DNA from: Argyresthia goedartella
Taxonomy: Eukaryota; Arthropoda; Insecta; Lepidoptera; Argyresthiidae
Assembly: GCA_949825045.1 (NCBI GenBank)
Contig: OX463810.1
Coordinates: forward strand, 34,482,201 to 34,546,200
Length of the DNA: 64,000 nt
Direction of reading: 5' to 3'
In this document: in pieces, positions 1 to 9,296 of the stretch
Layout of the letters: every line of letters begins with the position of its first letter
Position numbering within the stretch: the first letter of the stretch is position 1
The notes under the pieces: generated by a model
The model's input: only the letters and a program-made list of their open reading frames with translations
What the model was told of the DNA's origin: nothing
The model's database searches: none
Made by a program: the position numbers and the translations under genes

Positions 1-335
1 TTTGAAGGAGCATTATCGTTCTCTATCCTAGATTGGAGCTTTGTATATATTAGTTTATTTATGTGTATTTATATTTTTATATAATATTTATGTACTTGTG
101 TATGTAGTGTATCTAGCAGTTAGTTCTATAGTTCAGTAATATAAGTATGAATGTATCTTATCAGAGCACATAGGTCTATCCTGTATATTAAATTATTCAT
201 ATCAACCTTGGGTTTGCTGGAAGAGATCTCTATTTAGAGATAAGCATGCCTTTGTAGATGTCCTTTCTGTCTTATTATATCTTATGTCGTTTTATGTGCA
301 ATAAATATATACGAATATACGAATGTAATTTTCAT
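1..335 (+). mobile_element. LINE A-type 3' tail, cut by window edge
   Basis: This is the 3' untranslated end of a LINE of the same family as the element at 14876-17345. Both carry GGTTTGCTGGAAGA, then a small stem ATCTCT/AGAGAT, then GCCTTTG, an AATAAA signal (about 301-306) and a short terminal tandem repeat (ATATACGA-type). The 5' part lies outside the window, so it is unknown whether coding sequence precedes it. Confidence 0.7.
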
Positions 336-589
336 TTCTTTGTGCATTACTTAAGAATCAGTAACAAATCGATGTAGTTACCAACTCTTTGCTGAGTTGG
401 AGTCATTTAACTAACGAAATATGCATACATAATCATCTATTCCCTTTTATGATGTGAATGAGATGTCTCCGTAACATATAGGAATATTTTTTCCTATGTA
501 TTACGTAGAAAGTGTCTCCATTAAGAGGAAGATGATCATACCCAGCGTCTTAAATACCATTCAACAGCACACAAGCAACAGCAAACGCC

Positions 590-830
590 TGTTCCCGTCA
601 AGTCAAGTGGCCATTTTTAAGTGAGGTTTTATGTTTTAGGTTGTAGATGTCTTTATTTTTTTTCAAAATGGTACAGGACAAAAAAGAGGTTGAATATTTA
701 TCTTTTATTTAAACTAATATTTAATTAATCATTTGTGTTTTCTTCCATAGCTTCTTGTCACTTTCCTGTCATTAAAACTTTCCTGTTGAAGTTTTGCTGT
801 GAATAAACGTATGTCTATGTCTATGTCTAC
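590..830 (+). mobile_element. LINE 3' end with TATGTC microsatellite
   Basis: A GAATAAACG signal is followed by about three copies of TATGTC ending near 829. The AATAAACG plus 6-bp repeat layout matches the 3' end of LINE B (AATAAACG then TTTGAG repeats, 19357-19385), so this is probably the 3' end of a related LINE. The 5' boundary is a guess and no coding remnant is visible. Confidence 0.45.
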
Positions 831-1358
831 TCGGGCGGCTAATATACAGTTGCAGGTGTCTGTGTGTACATTCGTTGGGGTACTACAAGTTCACTTAGAG
901 GTTTGCCACCTTACCTCAGCAATACCACAGCTGTAATTAACTTCGGATGATAGATCGATTGCGAGCGTAATAGAGTTGCACAAGCGCGGGTTCACTGCAG
1001 GTAATATGTTATAGTCGTAACTACGAGAGGTTCTAAAAAATCTGAGTTAAGCACGCGCGCTTTGCAGCCTTTCGAAGAATGTGAAGAGATGAATATCTGA
1101 TTGCGTAAGTCTCATTAATGAGTAAGTATTAACGAGTTACAAGTATGGAGTTTTTGTTACTGCGCTTTGATTGATCATGCATTACTTTACCTATACTAAC
1201 TTTTAACAGAACGGAGTAGTTAGATTTTAAGGTGTAATTAGATTTGATTAACATAAATTATGATATCGGTACAGTACAATTATTTAAACTTACCCATTTG
1301 ACATTTCTCGGCTTTAAATTTTTTGTCTGTTTTCAGTTTTTCCAGCGTATGGTACAGT
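831..1358. other. Unannotated AT-rich stretch
   Basis: No open frame of note, tRNA-like box or repeat shared with the rest of the window was recognised. Confidence 0.5.
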
Positions 1359-1430
1359 TAGGCTTGACCTTCCTAGTATCCGGGTAATGACCTGTGCCCC
1401 TCGAAGGGGACATTAGTGTGCTACATTAAT
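1359..1430 (+). mobile_element. SINE S4b 3' fragment
   Basis: Matches by eye the 3' part of the repeat at 8488-8765: a 'tatccgggtaa...cctgtgcccc' motif, a G-rich stretch, then 'acattaat'. Only the end is present, which is normal for degraded short elements. Confidence 0.45.
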
Positions 1431-1600
1431 TATGATTATATTATTAGATTTTCTCTTATAATACTCTTCATGATACACCTCTGTGCCAAATTTTATGTTT
1501 CCGAGACCTCTTGATCACTTCCAGCGACTAGAACCGAGAAGTGTGGAGCAATAAAGTCAAGGAAATGTCCAGTTGACGTATTGAGTAAATACAATTTGTC

Positions 1601-1842
1601 GACCCGAATGCCCGAGTCGGCAGTGACCCTGCCTACGATGCCAAGCGTCCCAGGTTCGAGTCCCGGGAGGGGCAAATATTTGTTTGATGAAAACGGATGT
1701 TTGTACCCTAGTCATGGTTGTTTATCTATCTAAGTACAATATTTAACTCTATAAGTATGTGTATCGTTGTAGAGAATCCTAGTTTGGGGCTTGATCAATG
1801 TGTGTAAATAGTGTCCAAGGTATTATTATTATTATTATTATC
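1601..1842 (+). mobile_element. SINE family S1, near full length
   Basis: tRNA-derived SINE. The head GACCCGAATG..CGAGTCGG carries an A-box-like sequence and the B box GGTTCGAGTCC. It is followed by GGGCAAATATTTGTTTGATG, a body with 'tatctaagta', the tail motif AATCCTAGTTTGGGGCT and a terminal (ATT)n run. About ten copies occur here in both orientations, which is how the boundaries were set. It encodes no protein and would depend on a LINE for movement. Confidence 0.85.
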
Positions 1843-2089
1843 ATTAATCACATGTAAATGATTTAAGTACCGCTTAATATCAAACTAGCTCTGACATTTT
1901 CCTGAGCGAGAGCCCGGGCCCATGGCTTTGAGTCCCGCCAGATTTTATCGCAATACTTTTGACAACTCCATACATCATCATCATCATCTCTGGGCCAATC
2001 ATCGACCATCGACCATCGACTTCAACCCTTTAACGGACAGAGGGCAGACGTATGATCACCATATTTTGAACCTTGTGACTTGCAATAAA

Positions 2090-2266
2090 CTTAAACATAT
2101 ACACACAGGCACAGGCATATCCTATGCCGTAGGAACGAGAAATAGCGCCGTCACACACATATAAACATCCAAGAGCTGTTTTTTTTTGTTCACCCCCATC
2201 CGGGGTTCGAACCCGGGAGCTCTCGCATGGTAGGCAAAGCCACAAACGCTGCGCCACAGAGGTCAT
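2090..2266 (-). mobile_element. SINE family S3 copy
   Basis: Read on the minus strand, it starts with ATGACCTCTGTGGCGCAGCG (A-box-like) and has a B box GGTTCGAACCCC. The body contains 'acatctaagagctg' and the 'catcacacacataaa' motif and resembles 9297-9509. It is a tRNA-headed SINE rather than a tRNA gene, because the same body follows the head at other sites and no anticodon arm was identified with confidence. Confidence 0.7.
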
Positions 2267-2510
2267 AATAAAAGTCCAAACCAATGAAAAAATTCCAAAA
2301 AGTTGCCCTGTAAAGGGTCTAAGCCCTACACGGCAAAAACTGTAGCTAAGTTACTAGTAGGCATCCAAGTTGCTATAGTAGCCTTACCCAATCTTTAAAA
2401 CAACCCAGTAAGCATTAAGGAGTCATTACCCACCAACTTACCACCCTTACACCACTAGTCAGAAACGCGAAGTATGGTGGCACTGTACCGCTTAAGGCGT
2501 ATATCTGTCA

Positions 2511-3148
2511 CCGTAAAATCCGTTTGTTGATAAACATACGCGTTAGTTGATCAACTATCGACAGATAGTTAAACAAACCGACAGGGTTTAGTATTTACGT
2601 TTCTTTTGTTTTTACATGTCAACCTAACACGAAGACTATTCAGGGGCTTCGCTGCGCTCGTCCGCTCCAGTCTTCACCTAAGCTACCGCAGTGCTTGCCC
2701 TGGTATTTCGTTTGCAATTCAAGTTTAAACCAGTTTACTATATAACGGTTTTAACTGTGAATTTATCAACTAACGCGTCATATAGTAAGCAGTACGCTAC
2801 AGTTTACTATAATAATAATAATATCTTGGACACTATTTACACACATTGATCTAGCCCCAAAGTAGGATTCCCTGTATCTTGGGTACTAGACAACGATACA
2901 CATACTTATATAGATAAATATTATACTTCAATAGATAAACAACCATGACTAGGGTAAAAACATCCGTTCTCGTCAAACAAATATTTTCACCCACAGGGAC
3001 TGGAACCCGGGACCCTTGGCTTCGTCAGGCAGGGTCACTGCCGACTCGGCCATTCGGGTCGTTAATATCTGACTATGTGTCGATAACTGAACACCTTACG
3101 AGAAAAAAAACGTTAGTTTATCAACTAACGGTTTTGACAATCTTACGG
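2511..3148. mobile_element. Fold-back element G5 split by a SINE
   Basis: The two ends (2511-2808 and 3064-3148) form one non-autonomous element matching the uninterrupted copy at 60034-60395. Terminal arms contain GTTAGTTGATAAAC-type sequence and its complement GTTTATCAACTAAC. The core is GGGGCTTCGCTGCGCTCGTC followed by 'cttcacctaagctaccgca'. The S1 SINE at 2809-3063 sits inside it, so the fold-back element is older than that insertion. Confidence 0.75.
2809..3063 (-). mobile_element. SINE S1 nested in a fold-back element
   Basis: A complete S1 copy on the minus strand: (AAT)n at 2809, AGCCCCAAAGTAGGATTCCC, then the GGGACTGGAACCCGGGACCC complement of the B-box region, ending at CGGCCATTCGGGTC. 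The bases 'actat' just left of the copy recur as 'gactatg' to its right, a possible 5-bp target duplication. Confidence 0.8.
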
Positions 3149-3200
3149 TTACATATCCACTATTTACCAACTTGGATCACTAAAGGTCAGCGCTATTATA

Positions 3201-3287
3201 GAATCCTAGGCGATAAAAAGTGTTATGGTAAATAACACTTTTTATCGCCTAAGATTCAACTAAATGGGTAACATTTAGTTGAATCTT
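3201..3287. repeat. Two overlapping palindromes with the same loop
   Basis: First hairpin: arms 3201-3226 and 3232-3257 (26 bp, one C/T difference) with loop GGTAA. Second hairpin: arms 3251-3266 and 3272-3287 (16 bp, perfect), also with loop GGTAA. The right arm of the first overlaps the left arm of the second by seven bases. No coding content. Confidence 0.85.
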
Positions 3288-3591
3288 TATGCCACTTTAG
3301 GACTATAAGTCATCACTCATAGAAGTCTTGTCTTATCGCCTGTGGTTTGTTGGGAAATGTACAAAACCACACAGTAAGCACCCCAAGCACATTCAAACAT
3401 GGAGATATTTCGATATTAATGAAGTACTATTTCTACAAGTGAATGAAGTCACACCTAACAGCCTGCCGGTAGGTAAGTAATAAGCTATTCGTGAACGGCA
3501 CACCCTGAGTGCTACACCTTAGCCCTTTGGCAGACAGAGCGAACTTGATAATTGACGCGAATTTTAACTGGTGTACTTTGTAGTATACTTT

Positions 3592-3800
3592 TCCCGGGTT
3601 CGAGTCCCGGTGGGGGCAAATATTTGTTTGATGAGAACGGATGTTTGTAACCTAGTCATGGTTATTTATCTATCTAAGTATAATATTTATCTATATAAGT
3701 ATGTGTATCGTTGTCTAGTACCCAAGATACAGGGAATCCTAGTTTGGGGCTAGATCAATATATGTAAATAGTGTCCAAGGTATTATTATTATTATTATTA
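3592..3800 (+). mobile_element. SINE S1, head truncated
   Basis: Begins at the B-box region (CCCGGGTTCGAGTCCCGG), so the A box is missing. The body and tail are intact: GGGCAAATATTTGTTTGATG, AATCCTAGTTTGGGGCT and (ATT)n. This is the usual 5'-truncated SINE form. Confidence 0.85.
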
Positions 3801-4109
3801 CTTGTACTTCCTGTGCAATCAAATGGGACGTTGCATGGCGTTACTGGTTGAGGACTCGTTTGTGATTCAGCCAGTGTACAGGTTGTCCCGTAACTTAACG
3901 TCAAGCGAGCACCAGGAGATACGCCTGCTTCTGTCGCTGCCATTTGGATAAATTAGGCACTTGATCAACGGGCCGGTTCGTTAACTAAGGCCCGGGATTC
4001 GATCAAGTAGCTAAAGTTCCGCCGGGGAAGAAATTGAATGAAACGTTTAACGAGTTGCCCGACGTGATTAGTAGAATGTTTAACACAAGACAGTTTTCAG
4101 TGTGGCCTA
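3801..4109. other. Unannotated stretch before the transposon arms
   Basis: Only short open frames with no recognisable similarity. The outer edge of the left inverted arm of the Tc1 region may extend into its right part. Confidence 0.35.
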
Positions 4110-4390
4110 ACCCAAAGGTTTTACACGTACACACGACAAAGAAGATCGGTTTGCAGGGCACACAAACACCAGTCTTTGTGTGCGTAACGTTGCCAATAGC
4201 TACGATTAGCAATGCACACTAACACAGTATTCGTGTTAATGTCGCGTCTGTGTGCGTTTTTCTGATCCCATACATTCATTGATTATGACGCAAGTTTTCA
4301 CAGCTTTATGCAAAGTAGTCGATAGCCTAGTGGATTAGGTGCTAGAATTACGATATGTAGATAAAGGTTCGATCCCTCAAAGGAAATTAT
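4110..4390 (+). repeat. Left inverted arm with tRNA-like boxes
   Basis: Matches the reverse complement of 6195-6530 in the same block order. The best-conserved block is about 57 bases around 4135-4195, containing GGTTTGCAGGGCACACAAA and TTTGTGTGCGTAACGTTGC. Next comes a diverged spacer, then a tRNA-like block at 4316-4380 with A-box-like TAGCCTAGTGG and B-box-like GGTTCGATCCC. The two arms flank the transposase gene. They may be long terminal inverted repeats of one element, or two copies of a SINE-like repeat in opposite orientation. Confidence 0.5.
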
Positions 4391-4632
4391 TTTTTAGAAG
4401 CTACGAGTATTATTAAATTCACATAGCATCGAATATAAATTGATTACAATTGTTTAACCAAACTAGAGTTCGAAGAGTTGTAAACTTGCCCGGTAAAAAG
4501 GCCATAGTCTACCTTCTTTATTTAAAATGTAACAGCTACCCTCTTTAAAATTGTTTTGCGTCTGCGCGCTCTCAGCATTAGTTGTATTGCATTTCGTTCC
4601 TTGTAAATTGTGATTGAGATTTGTTATCTATC

Positions 4633-5743
4633 ATGGAAAGTCATCTATCCACTTTTAAAAAGGCGGAAATCATTGTTTTGTATGAACAAAACATTTCAAT
4701 TAGCGAGATAGCACGACGTTTAATGATATCGGTGAGTTATGCATATAAAAAATAAATTTGAAGGTTTTTTATAAATTATGATTATAATTATACCTTGTGT
4801 TACTACTTCATTGTATTTTTTTCTTATTTTACAGAGAAGAACAGTGCAACTGTGGGTTCATAGGTATGCAGATTCTGGACATGTTGAAAGTCGTCGACCA
4901 GGCCCACAGCCTGTAGCCTACACAGCTGCATCTGATCGCCATCGCGACATCATTGCAGCGCATAACAGCAATCCGTTTGCCAGCACCCGGTCTACGGCGA
5001 CACTTCATAATGTAACACTACAAACAGTTCGCAATCACTTACGAGCTGATGGTTTAAGATGTCGGAGACCAGCGAAGAAGATTATGATGTCTAATGAGCA
5101 TCGTGAAGACAGAGTGCGGTTTGCCCGTGAATATTTGGACTTTGATTGGTGTAATAATGTTGTTGTTTTTAGTGATGAAAAGACTTTTAGATCAGACAAG
5201 GATGGGCGTAAAATACTGTGGAGAAGAAATAATGAACGATATAGTTTAGCAAACATTCTACCGTGCAGGTGTAGTGGCCGTATTACTTTGGGATATTGGG
5301 GATGGATGTCGTCGATGGGCCCCGGTGAATTAGTGCAAGTGAGTGCTCGCAACACTGCTCAAGGATACTTGGATATTTTACAGAACGTCATGTTACCAAC
5401 CGTACGAACTGTATATCCGGATGAGCATATATACTTTGTCCATGACAATTGCGCTGTGCATCGCGCCCATATTGTGCAAGAATGGTTTAACAAGCAAGAA
5501 TCCTTGACAGTTATTGACTGGCCTTCTAAAAGCCCTGATTTAAACCCCATCGAAAATCTATGGGGACATATGGTGCTCAATTGGGATCCATCGAATGTGA
5601 GATCTAGGTCTAATTTAGATGAAGTTGTTACTTCAACCTGGGAGATAATGCGAGGCACTGACATGTGTTGGAATATGGTCACTGGCATGAGAAGTAGACT
5701 ACAACAAATAATAGTAAGAGAAGGAGCTCCACTAAGATATTAA
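4633..5743 (+). CDS. Tc1/mariner-type transposase (DD35E), two exons
   Basis: Encodes a cut-and-paste transposase. Exon 1 (4633-4731, 33 codons from ATG) is joined to exon 2 (4835-5743) by a 103-base intron with GTGAGT donor and TTTTACAG acceptor, phase 0, giving a predicted 335-residue protein. The splice completes the N-terminal helix-turn-helix: 'SISEIARRLMIS' from exon 1 runs into 'RRTVQLWVHRY' from exon 2. An RRPGPQP basic motif lies near residue 53. The catalytic triad is D147 (VFSDEKTF), D237 (VHDN) and E273 (PDLNPIENLW). I count 35 residues between the second D and the E, against 34 in classical Tc1. Length fits the family and no stop or frameshift is seen. Without splicing, an in-frame ATG at 4778 would replace the first helix with an unrelated hydrophobic stretch. 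AATAAA follows the stop. No short terminal repeat was identified, but the gene lies between the inverted arms at 4110-4390 and 6195-6530. Confidence 0.85.
4732..4834 (+). other. Spliceosomal intron in transposase gene
   Basis: The donor is TCG|GTGAGTTATG. The acceptor is TTCTTATTTTACAG|AGA, with a T-rich tract before it. The intron contains in-frame stops relative to exon 1 (TAA near 4753), so the full HTH is made only by splicing. This is prediction from sequence without transcript data. Confidence 0.75.
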
Positions 5744-6020
5744 ATAAAACATAACCATTAATATGTGAAAGCTTTGTGTTATCATAAGATAAGGTGATTT
5801 ATATGTCTATGATGTTATTGCTACTTCAGGTTAGAAGTTATCACATAATTTCTAATTGCTTAGCATGTTGATTCATAGCTTATATATCATCAACTGCGAC
5901 ATCTGTCCTTGTCTGACTAAAACTAAAATAAGTAAATTAAGTGTAGTTTATTATAACAAACTAGTAATAAATTATTATTAGGACGAAATATAATTTTGTT
6001 TTATTATGAAAAAAATAAGG
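5744..6020. other. Transposon 3' region
   Basis: Non-coding AT-rich DNA between the transposase stop and the small fold-back element. AATAAA overlaps the end of the coding region. It probably belongs to the Tc1-like element. Confidence 0.4.
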
Positions 6021-6126
6021 CTGGTTTCACCACATGCTGATAAAGCCTATCTGTCAAATAACGCCATACAAAAATCTAAGTTTAACTGGCAGATAGGCTT
6101 CATCAGCAGTGGTGAAACCGGCCCTT
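6021..6126. mobile_element. Short palindromic MITE with TA flanks
   Basis: Arms of about 37 bases, GGCTGGTTTCACCAC...AGCCTATCTG and the complement CAGATAGGCTT...GTGGTGAAACCGGCC, are separated by about 33 bases. Both sides are flanked by TA, consistent with Tc1/mariner-type insertion. It has no coding capacity. The arms do not resemble the inverted arms around the transposase, so it is probably a later insertion. Confidence 0.75.
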
Positions 6127-6194
6127 AATCTAGAATAAATATTTGGTCTGATCAATAATAATTAAAAAAAAGTATCTAAAAAAAAACATCACCA

Positions 6195-6530
6195 TGCTTT
6201 TTCCCTCCTTGATAGAGGATCGAACTCAATACCTCAAAGTCATTAGTCTGGCATCTAACCCGTTGGGCTATCGTCCACTCTGTAGGAAGCGGTAAAAACT
6301 AGTCTTATATTCAACGAAGACACATAGTGATTGTATGCTCAGACAGTATTATAATATCTGTGACTGTGCTGTGACGACCAATGTAACGCACACACATTCA
6401 AGTCAGCGATTCGTGTCGCAACGTTACGCACACAAAGAGTGGCATTTGTGTGCCCTGCAAACCGAACTTCTTTGCCGATTGTACGTATTTCGGCTAATTT
6501 GACTCTGAAATGAATCAGCTGTTGCGTAAA
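6195..6530 (-). repeat. Right inverted arm with tRNA-like boxes
   Basis: Inverted partner of 4110-4390. On the minus strand it reads GGTTTGCAGGGCACACAAA, then TTTGTGTGCGTAACGTTGC, a spacer, and a tRNA-like block with GATAGCCCAACGGGTTAG (A-box-like) and GAGTTCGATCC (B-box-like). I recognised no third copy of either block in the window. Confidence 0.5.
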
Positions 6531-6804
6531 CGCCATCTTGCAAAAAACTGGTTGGGGCGTTTCTCAATTTATCTTATCAAAGGCTGACTTTCGGTTAGGG
6601 AGGTTGTCAAACGAAAGACGATGCTGTATTTGAATCAAAATACGATAGTTACATTCAGGGCTTGGCTAGAATATTAAAAAAATCTTTGAAGATAGGATTT
6701 TTTGTAAATATTTGCAAAATCGGTAATTTGTCATATATTTCTGGTAACTGTAACAACAAATTATCAGTGAACCATGTAATAGATTTTTTTAATATATTTT
6801 TCCA

Positions 6805-6905
6805 GGCTATGCAAGGCCTCATGAGGCTCAGGACCGGAGTGGGTGGCGTGTTAAAGAAGAGACCTATACCCAGCAGTGGGTGAATGTGGGCTGGTTGATG
6901 ATGAT
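6805..6905 (+). mobile_element. LINE C 3' end fragment
   Basis: Contains 'gctcaggaccggagtgggtggcgtg', 'cccagcagtgggtgaatgtgggctg' and a terminal (TGA)n run. The same order is seen at 45505-45755 and 49795-49915, where the first part lies at the C terminus of an RT-type reading frame. Only the last few codons and tail remain. Confidence 0.6.
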
Positions 6906-7377
6906 GAGACTATGCAAGGCCTACATCCTGGTACTTACTTGAATTTGAGTAACAGGACACATTTATATGTGTATAACCTAAGTTACCGACCGATTTAGTT
7001 CCTACCAGTAGCTCCGTGTGCAGAAGGCCTTATTCGTATTTGACTTACATCAACTATTTGCTAATCCTATCAGATTGAAGTCCAAATAGGGCCTAGACCT
7101 GTGGAATGCAGAGGTCGGATGTCAGATTGTTTCACTTGGGTCGAGTATTTTTTACCAGCGACTTAAAACAGTATAGTCAGGTGGTCTTGTTGAGTTTGTT
7201 AGAGGCAAATCAGAGTCTGTTTCGTTCATATAAGTTACATATAACTCGAATTGGTACACAATATTGCTGGCGTTGTTTTCCTCCACTGTTAATAAGGTAA
7301 GCAGGGTAACCCAGAAATTGATGAAAATGCTCTAGTAGGAAAGTAAATACAATGAAAAATGATAATAGTAAATTTAG
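6906..7377. other. Unannotated stretch
   Basis: Only short overlapping open frames on both strands without recognisable motifs, and no repeat shared with the rest of the window. Confidence 0.4.
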
Positions 7378-7602
7378 CCCATTAATATCACCACCGAGGC
7401 GCACAGGACTTTACCCGGATACGAGTAAGATTAGGCCTTACTCCACCACGCTGGCTCAGTATACACCACGTAGCGATGGTGGCCGGGAACGTCCGATAAT
7501 GTGCTTAAGATATATTAATTATCCCATTGGTACATGGCCAAGTTTCGAATCTGCATATCCTGTGTGAGAAGCAAGCGTAAAACCCATAAGACCACGGTGC
7601 TC
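7378..7602 (-). mobile_element. SINE family S4b
   Basis: Inverted copy of the repeat at 8488-8765. On the minus strand a tRNA-like head (CTTGCTTCTCACACAGGA, then 'cgaaacttggccatgtaccaatggg') is followed by a body with TACTCGTATCCGGGTAAA and GTGCGCCTCGGTGG. Its B box is weaker than in the sister copy. Confidence 0.6.
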
Positions 7603-7619
7603 TTAACATTATAGTAAAT

Positions 7620-8050
7620 AGTAGTGTATGTAACTGCTACATAATGGAGGGCATTAATACTCGAGAGTGGGTTTCATAATAATATCACTTGAGAGTTTTA
7701 GTGCCTAATTATGTACAGTTACATACACTAGTTTATCTACACACATATCATAAGCTCTCTTTGATGTATTCAGGAACCGCATGTTTGACCGGTATTGTGG
7801 CATTGAGTTTTTTAGTTTGTTTCGTAGTACCAACTTCACAGACAAAGTAGGGGCGGCACGCAGGCCGGCGTCGGCGTTCTAAATTTGAATGTCATAATAT
7901 GTAGAAAATTTACACATAATGGTCATAATGTGAAATTTTCCAGATAAGAAATGAGTTTTTACAAAGTAGTTCAACATTATGCTGATCGTAGTAACGTGCA
8001 GTTTTTGGACGCAGTAAAGAAGGTTTACGATACGTGTGTAGATAAATAAT
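7620..8050 (+). mobile_element. Two-hairpin element, family M (copy A)
   Basis: The left module has outer inverted ends (GTGTATGTAACTG...CAGTTACATACAC) around a CTCGAG-containing middle. The right module has ends TTTATCTACACACATATCAT and GATACGTGTGTAGATAAA around a 'cataatggtcataatg' near-palindrome. Five copies exist in the window (7.6, 17.9, 26.5, 32.95 and 33.8 kb). It is non-coding and presumably moved by a transposase not seen here. Confidence 0.65.
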
Positions 8051-8487
8051 ATTAAACCCTATATTTCTCGAAAACGACATTCCAAGGCGCAGTGTTATTT
8101 CACACGCCTGCAACTACTATACTACGAGTACCTTGCAGATAGCTAGAAGCCGACGTTCTACGAACCACACTGGTTCGCTCCTAACTAGCCGTATTGCCCA
8201 ATTTCCGACTACTGCCTCGAAACCTGGCTTTGCAGATTGGTAGTTGGTAGCCCGTGGCGAGACAGTCCGGTCACGAATGCTGAAGTAAGGTTTACTCGCT
8301 CACTTATAAGGAGGTCTTAACTAATTTGTAGCTAGATTCAGAATTGAGGTCGTAAATAATTTGTAAGCTAGACTCAGAGTTTTAGGTATCAATTAATGCG
8401 GCGGTTTTTGTTGTGCTCGCTGGTTTCTTGCGTGGAAATATTGCGACGATTTGACATAATATAATATCATTATATGTCATATGAAGT
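8051..8487. other. Unannotated stretch
   Basis: No recognised gene or repeat. A short near-duplicate phrase (GTAGCTAGATTCAGA / GTAAGCTAGACTCAGA, 8328-8380) suggests a small old tandem duplication. Confidence 0.35.
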
Positions 8488-8765
8488 ACTCTTGGTCTAA
8501 TGGGTTTCGCGCTTGCTTCTCACACAGAAGATACAGGTTCGAATCCTGACCATGTACCAATGAGATAATTAATTTACGGACAATCAGTGTTTCGAATGAC
8601 ACGTCAAGCTGTAGGTCCCGGCTACTACCGCTCCGTGGTAGTGGTCGTAAAACCCATCCATCAATCCGCACTGAGCCAGCGTGGTGGAGTCTGGCTCAAT
8701 CTTACTCGTATCCGGGCAAAGGCGTGTGCCCCCCGGTGGGGGCATTAAAGGTCTACATTCATATG
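8488..8765 (+). mobile_element. SINE family S4b, full copy
   Basis: The tRNA-like head (CTCTTGGTCTAATGGG A-box region, GGTTCGAATCC B box) is followed by CATGTACCAATGAGATAA, then a body with 'gagccagcgtggtggagtctgg', TACTCGTATCCGGGCAAA and 'gtgccccccggtggggg'. The head is shared with S4a elements (13845-14085, 59185-59462) but the body is different. Confidence 0.7.
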
Positions 8766-8875
8766 TCCTATCACATTTAAGCGCCACATTATTTGAGCAG
8801 TTGTATGTACATTCGGCCATTGGGTAGGTAGGTATCATTTTAGGCCAACTAGCTATAGACCGCGAGTTTGTGTTA

Positions 8876-8939
8876 ACTCGCGTTCAAAATAGTCGCACTG
8901 ATGTGATACTCGCGTTCCAAATAGTCGCACTGATGTGAT
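8876..8939. repeat. Tandem duplication of a 32-bp unit
   Basis: Two direct copies (8876-8907 and 8908-8939) of ACTCGCGTTCAAAATAGTCG..., differing at one base (A/C). It looks like a local replication-slippage product. Confidence 0.85.
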
Positions 8940-9296
8940 GAAGTGACGTAACTAGACGAATGGTCCACAACTCAGGCCATTGGCTTCCAGAAGATTCGTG
9001 ACGTACCTGTAACAAAAAATATTTCATTAGTATCGCAATCCATCTTACTGACGTGTCGTAGATTGAAACAATTAATATCGGAGATATGGAAGTCAGTATT
9101 ACAAATCACAAAGAATCGTATAAATTTTATTGGGTAATACCTTGTAAAACTCTGCTAGTCTTACCTGCCCTCTTTTGAAATCACTTTCTTAGCTTATTTA
9201 ATAACTATTTTGTGGGAAAATGAGAGAGAGATCTCCAATGCACCAAGCGTCACTTTTACGCAACAAAGGAACACTTCGTGGTCTCGTGAGGCGATA
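8940..9296. other. Unannotated stretch
   Basis: No recognised gene or repeat. Confidence 0.4.

Noticed and set aside
1922..2164. Frame with HHHHH stretch
   Set aside because: Histidines come from a CAT repeat; the frame runs into a SINE.
2195..2266. tRNA gene on the minus strand
   Set aside because: A and B boxes are present, but the same head is followed by the S3 SINE body here and at 9297-9509.
6021..6126. Terminal inverted repeats of the Tc1-like element
   Set aside because: Both arms lie on the same side of the gene and form a self-contained palindromic MITE with its own TA flanks; no matching arm upstream of the gene.
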